A DNA stretch of 64,000 nt from Ancylobacter novellus (lineage in GTDB: Bacteria > Pseudomonadota > Alphaproteobacteria > Rhizobiales > Xanthobacteraceae), in the NCBI GenBank assembly GCA_003241485.1, contig QFQD01000017.1, forward strand, positions 101,597 to 165,596. Direction: 5' to 3'. How positions within the stretch are numbered: the first letter of the stretch is position 1; every line of letters begins with the position of its first letter. Below the pieces are notes generated by a model, which worked only from the letters and a program-made list of their open reading frames with translations, had not been told where the DNA came from and made no database searches. A program made the translations under genes and the position numbers. Positions 59,591 through 64,000 of the stretch are shown one piece after another.

Positions 59591-60310
59591 CTAGCCGCCG
59601 TTCGGCCAAAGGGTTGGCGGCTTCCAATCCGGCAGCGTCCAACCTGGCGCCGACCACATCTGGATCGAAGGCCGCGCGTTTCCGCCAGCCGGCGGGGCCG
59701 GCGCTTCTGCTGCCATTCCCCGCTTGTCGGCAACCCTGCTCTTGCGCTCGGTCAGATAGGCCTGTGTCTGATCGAGGATTATGGCGCGAACTGCTGGCGC
59801 GGTTGGCAGTTGGGCGTGGGACGTAAAGCGCGCTCCGGAAGCCCAGGCATCTATGTTGGTTGCGCCACTCACATTGGCAAAGCCAGGGCCGTGAATATTA
59901 ATGCAACGCGGCACCTTGCACGCTGGAGGTGCAGGCGCGGCATCTATGGTGATGACGAACGGCGCGGGCTTTCCAGATGCGGACAGTGAGCGCGCATAGC
60001 GTAATGCCGTCTCTCCACCCATGGAGTGACCGATAATGATGTCCGGCAGCACGCCATCGGTACGCGTCATCAGATGAGAATCGGTGAGCGTCCGGAACCC
60101 TTGCTGCTGCAATGGCCGCGCCAGCGCCGACACGCCGACATAGTCATTCTCGACATACACACCAAGGCCATCCAGCAGCAGCACGAGTGGCCGGGGGGCT
60201 TCAGATTGCGGCTCTGCATTTGCCGCCGCAGTCTGGGCCTGCGCGGCTGAATGCGGCAGCAGGGCGAGGCCGGATGCCAAGACTGCAAATACCAGTTCGC
60301 GTGTCGTCAC
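59591..60310 (-). CDS. Exported alpha/beta-hydrolase-like protein
   Basis: The 239 residues have a signal peptide (LVFAVLASGLALLPHSAAQAQ). A strand-loop typical of the fold (RPLVLLLDGLGVYVENDY) is followed by the nucleophile elbow IIGHSMGGETAL, with the catalytic Ser. The later acid and histidine of the triad are not certain. The C-terminus is rich in Pro, Trp and Ala and has lower similarity. It may be an exported lipase or esterase; no substrate is inferred. It lies on the minus strand after the zinc cluster and is not linked to it. Confidence 0.72.
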   Translation of the reverse strand: MTTRELVFAVLASGLALLPHSAAQAQTAAANAEPQSEAPRPLVLLLDGLGVYVENDYVGVSALARPLQQQGFRTLTDSHLMTRTDGVLPDIIIGHSMGGETALRYARSLSASGKPAPFVITIDAAPAPPACKVPRCINIHGPGFANVSGATNIDAWASGARFTSHAQLPTAPAVRAIILDQTQAYLTERKSRVADKRGMAAEAPAPPAGGNARPSIQMWSAPGWTLPDWKPPTLWPNGG

Positions 60311-60482
60311 TTAGCTTTCGATGCCTCGCCGTTCGGCCGGGTAGCGACCTCCATTCAAGCATGTAGAGATGCGCAGGGTGGGCGGCAATTTAATGGCACG
60401 GCAGCTGGTGGACTGAAAACGCATAGTGGTCATCCGGAAGGGGGAGGATCGCCCTCCTTCCGCGCCAGCGTTGTTCCCGACT

Positions 60483-60752
60483 TCAGGCGGCGTCGCGCCA
60501 TCCATGATGGTGCGGCTGCAGCCCGCAGGCCGCCGACCATGTCTCGAAAGCGACCCAGGCATCGTGCTGCTGGTGCTCGTCGCGTGCCGCCTCCATCTGG
60601 GCGAGCAGCATTTCTGCGAAACGGCCAAGGCGGTCATGGCGCAGCGACCGTATCAGGCCGATGGCACCTTCAAGCGTACCGACCGGAATGTCCTCATTCC
60701 CGACCCGCAGGATGAGAGGCGACGGACGGAAGAGCGTGGTCTGGTTTGACAT
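60483..60752 (-). CDS. DUF982-like small protein
   Basis: The 89 residues from ATG 60752 begin LFRPSPLILRVGNEDIPVGT and continue with LEGAIGLIRSLRHDRLGRFAEMLL and AWVAFETWSAACGLQP, which resembles the small DUF982 proteins common and often multicopy in rhizobia. Their function is unknown. A longer in-frame start at 60869 gives a poor N-terminus. The gene is isolated, with 172 nt before its neighbour downstream and a long AT-rich region upstream. Confidence 0.6.
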   Translation of the reverse strand: MSNQTTLFRPSPLILRVGNEDIPVGTLEGAIGLIRSLRHDRLGRFAEMLLAQMEAARDEHQQHDAWVAFETWSAACGLQPHHHGWRDAA

Positions 60753-60978
60753 GCTTGATCTCCCTATCGAAGCGGCGATTTTTTTGAATGTTCGCGCGGC
60801 CTGGCCGGCAGGGTCTGCGTCTGTCAAAAACGCTAGCAACGCGCCGTGGCATTGAAATGACACTGTCAAGGAAATTGATTCAGTGCCTTCGCAAGATATA
60901 CGCGCTGTCTCTCACGGCCTCAACACCTTTCGGTGATCACTCCTGATGTCCACCATGAAGAATATGGCACATCGTACA

Positions 60979-60995
60979 TGGAATTTGGCATTCCA
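60979..60995. promoter_or_regulatory. Palindrome TGGAAT-N5-ATTCCA
   Basis: Perfect 6-bp arms with a 5-nt spacer, about 230 nt upstream of the DUF982-like gene start and 280 nt upstream of the exported Cache-like gene. It could be an operator; no matching regulator is known to me. Confidence 0.3.
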
Positions 60996-61181
60996 GAGCA
61001 TTGCGGTCGGTGCGCGCCAGTCATTCGATTGCGGATAATGAGGACACGCGTATAAATACCGGTCTGGAGCGCTATGTTCGTGGTATGCCAGAGCGAATAC
61101 AGTGTTTGTATAGAAAAACAAATAACGTATACACTAGATGTTTTATTTATTTCGCAAGTGCGGTTTGATTAAATGTTTGTC

Positions 61182-61194
61182 GCTGCTATGCAGC
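61182..61194. promoter_or_regulatory. Palindrome GCTGC-TAT-GCAGC overlapping a possible -10
   Basis: Perfect 5-bp arms around TAT, overlapping the candidate -10 hexamer at 61187-61192 upstream of the plus-strand Cache-like gene. The position suits a repressor site. Confidence 0.28.
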
Positions 61195-61277
61195 ATCGAA
61201 TACATATTGATTTCTATACGTCGGATCATGTTACGTTGAGGCCGGGCGGCACAAAGACCGTCTGAGGAGGAAACGCC

Positions 61278-61847
61278 ATGAACATCCGTATCAAGGTCGC
61301 CGCGCTGGCAGCGGCGGTGAGCCTGCTGAGCTTCGCGCCCGCTATGGCGCAGGAAGAGGCGGCTCATGTGAAGCCTGCCACGGCTTACGTGAAGAAGAGC
61401 ATCGAGCCCTGGCTCAACGATCCCGTGGTGATCGCCGCCGTCATCGAGTCCAACAAGCAGCACCGCCGGCTCATGCAGGAGGACATCGACAAGCTCGACA
61501 AGGCCTGGGTCGCGAAGGATCAGGCGCTGATCGACAGCGTTCGCAAGAACAAGCTGTCCGAGTTCCTGATTAAGAAGAAGGACGCTTCCGGCGGCGTCAT
61601 CACGGAAGTCTTCGTCATGGACAATCGCGGCCTCAATGTCGGGCAGACGGACGGCACGTCGGACCTCTGGCAGGCCGACGAGGCCAAATGGCAGAAGACC
61701 TATGCGGTCGGTCCTGGCACCATATTCGTCGACAAGGTCGAGGAAGAGGATGGCAAGAAGATCGCCCAGGTCAGCGTGACCATTGCTGACAAGGACGGCG
61801 CGATCGGTGCCGCCACCTTTGGCATCGACGTGAGCAAGCTGAAATAG
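61278..61847 (+). CDS. Exported Cache/PAS-like sensor-domain protein
   Basis: The 189 residues have a signal peptide (VAALAAAVSLLSFAPAMAQ) and a mature domain with helix-rich N-terminal part and a beta-sheet core. The core segments ITEVFVMDNRGLNVGQTDGTSD, WQKTYAVGPGTIFVD, and AQVSVTIADKDGAIGAATFGID are the pattern of single Cache-like periplasmic domains. There is no membrane anchor after the signal and no output domain, so it must act with a partner or bind a ligand alone. A strong AGGAGG site precedes it, and a strong terminator follows it. Confidence 0.75.
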   Translation: MNIRIKVAALAAAVSLLSFAPAMAQEEAAHVKPATAYVKKSIEPWLNDPVVIAAVIESNKQHRRLMQEDIDKLDKAWVAKDQALIDSVRKNKLSEFLIKKKDASGGVITEVFVMDNRGLNVGQTDGTSDLWQADEAKWQKTYAVGPGTIFVDKVEEEDGKKIAQVSVTIADKDGAIGAATFGIDVSKLK

Positions 61848-61880
61848 TTCTGATACCGGATGTCTCTCCCGGATATTGGC

Positions 61881-61907
61881 GGGCGGCGCAAGCCGCCCTT
61901 CTTTTTG
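61881..61907 (+). terminator. Rho-independent terminator after the Cache-like gene
   Basis: Perfect 7-bp stem GGGCGGC/GCCGCCC with a stable GCAA tetraloop (61881-61898), followed by TTCTTTTTG. It is 34 nt after the stop and is the clearest intrinsic terminator in the window. Confidence 0.85.
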
Positions 61908-61992
61908 TGCGCAGCGGTGCAGGAGGCCGCATCGACCGCGCGTCGCTTATGGGCTAAGTCTGCCGCGCCGGGCAGACCAAGGAGATAAAGAC

Positions 61993-62322
61993 ATGTTCCT
62001 CGCGATGAACCGCTTCAAGGTAAAACTCGGATCGGAAGCCGAGTTCGAGACCGTCTGGCGTGAGCGCGACAGCCACCTCAAGACAGTGCCCGGCTTCAAG
62101 GCCTTCAATCTCCTGCGCGGTCCCTCCAAGGAGGACTACACGCTCTATGCCTCGCATTCCGTCTGGAATGCCCGCGAGGATTTCGAAGCGTGGACCCGCT
62201 CGGAAGCCTTCCGCCTCGCCCATCGCACGGCCGGTGGCAACAAGCCCCTCTATGTCGGTCATCCCGAAGTCGAGCTGTTCGACAGCGTGCTGGCTCTCTC
62301 CATGGCAGACGAGGCCGCCTGA
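61993..62322 (+). CDS. ABM-fold monooxygenase-like protein (heme-degrading HmoA/IsdG type candidate)
   Basis: The 109 residues are a single antibiotic-biosynthesis-monooxygenase fold: FLAMNRFKVKLGSEAEFETVWRER at the start, HLKTVPGFKAFNLLRG, and YASHSVWNAREDFEAWTRSEAF with the typical W.....F..W. Relatives include heme-degrading enzymes of iron uptake, but no heme transport genes are nearby, so this is a family label. An AAGGAGAT site before ATG 61993 decides the start over an upstream frame. It lies 85 nt after the Cache-like gene terminator. Confidence 0.78.
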   Translation: MFLAMNRFKVKLGSEAEFETVWRERDSHLKTVPGFKAFNLLRGPSKEDYTLYASHSVWNAREDFEAWTRSEAFRLAHRTAGGNKPLYVGHPEVELFDSVLALSMADEAA

Positions 62323-62441
62323 TTGGGCTGCGTGCTTCACATGCAGGTCATGCGGAGCTGAGCGACCGATCTGGGAGTTGACGGGCGGTGCGGCGTGCCG
62401 TAACCGCTCGCGATCCTGAAAATCGCGGGTCCCGATCGCTC

Positions 62442-63800
62442 ATGGCCGACATTGCGGCGTCCGACGCCTTTTCTTCCGCGCGCGCAGACGCGCCGCGCGT
62501 GTCCTTCGTGTCGCTGGGCTGCCCGAAGGCACTGGTGGATTCCGAACGAATCATCACCAGCCTGCGCTCCGAGGGCTATGAGTTGTCGCGTCGGCACGAG
62601 GGCGCGGACGTCGTCATCGTCAATACCTGCGGCTTCCTCGACAGCGCCAAAGCCGAGAGCCTCGCCGCCATTGGCGAAGCGCTGAAGGAAAACGGCAAGG
62701 TCATCGTCACCGGGTGCATGGGCGCAGAGCCGGAGCAAATTCGCTCGGCATATCCCGGCGTGTTGGCCGTTACCGGTCCGCAGCAATATGAGAGCGTGCT
62801 GGCGGCGGTGCATGAGGCCGTGCCGCCGACGCATGATCCCTTCGTCGATCTCGTGCCGCCCCAGGGCATAAAACTCACACCGCGGCACTACGCTTATTTA
62901 AAGATTTCAGAGGGTTGCAACAATCGCTGCACCTTCTGCATCATCCCGAAGCTGCGCGGCGACCTGGTCAGCCGGCCCGCCGCGGATGTGCTGCGCGAGG
63001 CCGAGCGACTGGTCGCGGCCGGGGTGAAGGAACTGCTCGTCATCTCGCAGGACACCTCGGCCTACGGGGTGGACGTGAAATATGCGGCCAGCCAGTGGAA
63101 GGACCGAGAGGTCCGCGCCCGCTTCCTCGATCTCGCCCGCGAGCTCGGTACGCTCGGCGCCTGGGTGCGGATGCATTATGTCTACCCCTACCCCCACGTC
63201 GACGAAGTCATCCAGCTAATGGCGGACGGGGTAATCCTTCCCTATCTCGACATCCCGTTCCAGCACTCCTCGCCGTCCGTGCTGAAGCGCATGAAGCGCC
63301 CCGCCTCGAACGAGAAGACCCTCGCCCGCATCCTGAAATGGCGGCAGGACTGCCCGGAGCTGACGCTCCGCTCCACCTTCATCGTCGGTTTCCCCGGTGA
63401 GACGGATTCGGAGTTCGAGGAGCTGATTTCGTTCCTTGACGAGGCCGAGCTCGATCGCGTGGGGTGCTTCAAATACGAGCCGGTCGACGGCGCGCCGGCC
63501 AATGATCTCGGCGTGGCCATACCCGACGAGGTGAAGCAGGACCGCTGGAACCGCTTCATGGAAGTGCAGCAGCGCATCAGCGCGCGGCGCCTCAAGCGCA
63601 AGGTCGGCACGCGCCAGCAGGTCATTATCGATTCTGTCGGTCCGACCGTCGCCATCGGCCGCTCGAAGGCTGACGCGCCGGAAATCGACGGCGTGGTTCA
63701 CGTTGCCTCGCGCCGGCCCCTGCGTGTAGGTGAGATCGCGACGGTGAAGATCGAACGCGCCGACGCCTATGACTTGCACGGAACCGTCGTTGGTTTCTGA
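62442..63800 (+). CDS. rimO: Ribosomal protein S12 methylthiotransferase RimO
   Basis: Radical-SAM enzyme that methylthiolates an aspartate of ribosomal protein S12. The 452 residues have the N-terminal MTTase domain with cluster cysteines (VSLGCPKALVDSE, VNTCGFLDSAK, VTGCMGAEP), the radical-SAM motif CNNRCTFC, and a C-terminal TRAM domain (VGTRQQVIIDSVGPTVAIGR). ATG 62442 (MADIAASDAF) is preferred to in-frame 62388. It ends 103 nt from a facing gene. Confidence 0.96.
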   Translation: MADIAASDAFSSARADAPRVSFVSLGCPKALVDSERIITSLRSEGYELSRRHEGADVVIVNTCGFLDSAKAESLAAIGEALKENGKVIVTGCMGAEPEQIRSAYPGVLAVTGPQQYESVLAAVHEAVPPTHDPFVDLVPPQGIKLTPRHYAYLKISEGCNNRCTFCIIPKLRGDLVSRPAADVLREAERLVAAGVKELLVISQDTSAYGVDVKYAASQWKDREVRARFLDLARELGTLGAWVRMHYVYPYPHVDEVIQLMADGVILPYLDIPFQHSSPSVLKRMKRPASNEKTLARILKWRQDCPELTLRSTFIVGFPGETDSEFEELISFLDEAELDRVGCFKYEPVDGAPANDLGVAIPDEVKQDRWNRFMEVQQRISARRLKRKVGTRQQVIIDSVGPTVAIGRSKADAPEIDGVVHVASRRPLRVGEIATVKIERADAYDLHGTVVGF

Positions 63801-63863
63801 GAGCCCCGTCGCTAAGGACGCCCGCGCCTGACGTCGCCGGCACCCGACCTCCACGTGAGGACC

Positions 63864-63886
63864 GGGCGGCCTGCGATCCGCCGCCC
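63864..63886. terminator. GC-rich hairpin between convergent genes
   Basis: Perfect 7-bp arms GGGCGGC (63864-63870) and GCCGCCC (63880-63886) with a 9-nt loop. It sits between the ends of rimO and the beta-barrel gene and may terminate both. No T-run is present on either side. Confidence 0.4.
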
Positions 63887-63903
63887 CGTCGGTTCTTGCG
63901 CCC

Positions 63904-64000
63904 TCAGAAGCTGACCTTGAGCGTAGCGTTGAAGCCGTTCTGCTGGACGCCGTCGCCGAACTGGCCGGTATAGGCGATGCCCAGCGTGGTCATCGCGCCC
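63904..64000 (-). CDS. Autotransporter-type outer-membrane beta-barrel protein (C-terminal end; 5' part outside window)
   Basis: Only about 31 codons are visible. The product ends LGIAYTGQFGDGVQQNG and FNATLKVSF, with alternating hydrophobic residues and a terminal phenylalanine, which is the BAM-recognised last strand of autotransporter barrels. The stop is TGA at 63904-63906 (read on the minus strand). The passenger domain, and so the function, is outside the window. Confidence 0.6.
   Translation of the reverse strand, partial: GAMTTLGIAYTGQFGDGVQQNGFNATLKVSF

Larger units (their letters stand above)
60753..61277. other. AT-rich intergenic region between the DUF982-like gene and the exported Cache-like gene
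   Basis: 525 nt without a gene. The segment around 61080-61240 is clearly richer in A and T than the rest of the window, for example TTTTATTTATTT at 61141-61152. It contains two palindromes listed separately. Possible -35/-10 pairs for the plus-strand gene include TTGATT 61165-61170 with TATGCA 61187-61192. The leader ends in a strong GAGGAGG site at 61264-61270. The region must control two divergent genes. Confidence 0.5.

Overview
The window is about 64 kb of high-GC, gene-dense DNA from an alphaproteobacterium, most likely of the order Hyphomicrobiales and perhaps the Xanthobacteraceae (Ancylobacter, Starkeya, Xanthobacter or Azorhizobium type). The assignment rests on gene order and domain fusions: pdhB-pdhC-lpdA-lipA, fused ispDF, dusB-ntrB-ntrC-ntrY-ntrX-trkA-trkH-dat-hfq-hflX, and rlpA-dac-tmk-holB-metG-tatD-MBL-mazG. 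No CRISPR array, rRNA, tRNA, insertion sequence or prophage was recognised.

Region 1 (1-28.6 kb) is core chromosome. It opens inside pdhB and carries the pyruvate dehydrogenase E1b/E2/E3 genes, a small GlsB/YeaQ-type membrane protein, lipoyl synthase and a RatA/Coq10 START-domain gene. A minus-strand ispDF-cinA pair follows. Next comes a long plus-strand run: DusB, the two nitrogen-related two-component systems NtrBC and NtrYX, the TrkAH potassium uptake system, a D-amino-acid transaminase, Hfq and HflX. Facing this is the minus-strand chain rlpA, D,D-carboxypeptidase, tmk, holB, metG, tatD, a PhnP-like hydrolase and mazG.

Region 2 (28.8-41.1 kb) is an accessory block of envelope functions, nearly all on the minus strand. 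It holds a LolDE/MacB-like ABC exporter with a Tat-exported partner, a large alkaline phosphatase, a DoxX-like protein and several small membrane proteins. Its most unusual part is a run of four genes linked by ATGA overlaps (36213-41033). They encode a two-TM periplasmic sensor, a sensor-HAMP-MFS fusion, an orphan PF04392 binding protein and a formyltransferase-fold enzyme. A membrane-anchored TPR protein follows.

Region 3 (41.2-59.2 kb) looks like a metal and envelope-organisation supercluster. It has a zinc-type CDF exporter, an MlaA-like protein, an RND adaptor, an ATPase-MlaE permease fusion beside an unknown membrane-anchored protein instead of an MCE protein, and a ParA-family ATPase overlapping a mitofilin/Mic60-like protein. 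It also has a CusA/CzcA-type RND pump and a ZnuA/AztC-like binding protein with its permease but no adjacent ATPase. Three divergent copies of a small membrane family (DUF6524-like, with a [ST]YN..S.Y..HW signature) are scattered through it. One small gene is broken by a 23-bp tandem duplication. I infer that much of this works together on metal handling and membrane lipid or shape control. That is a hypothesis from context, not a demonstrated system.

Region 4 (59.2-64 kb) carries an exported alpha/beta-hydrolase-like protein, a DUF982-like protein, an AT-rich intergenic segment with palindromes, an exported Cache-like protein followed by a strong terminator, an ABM-fold monooxygenase, rimO, and the 3' end of an autotransporter-type beta-barrel gene.
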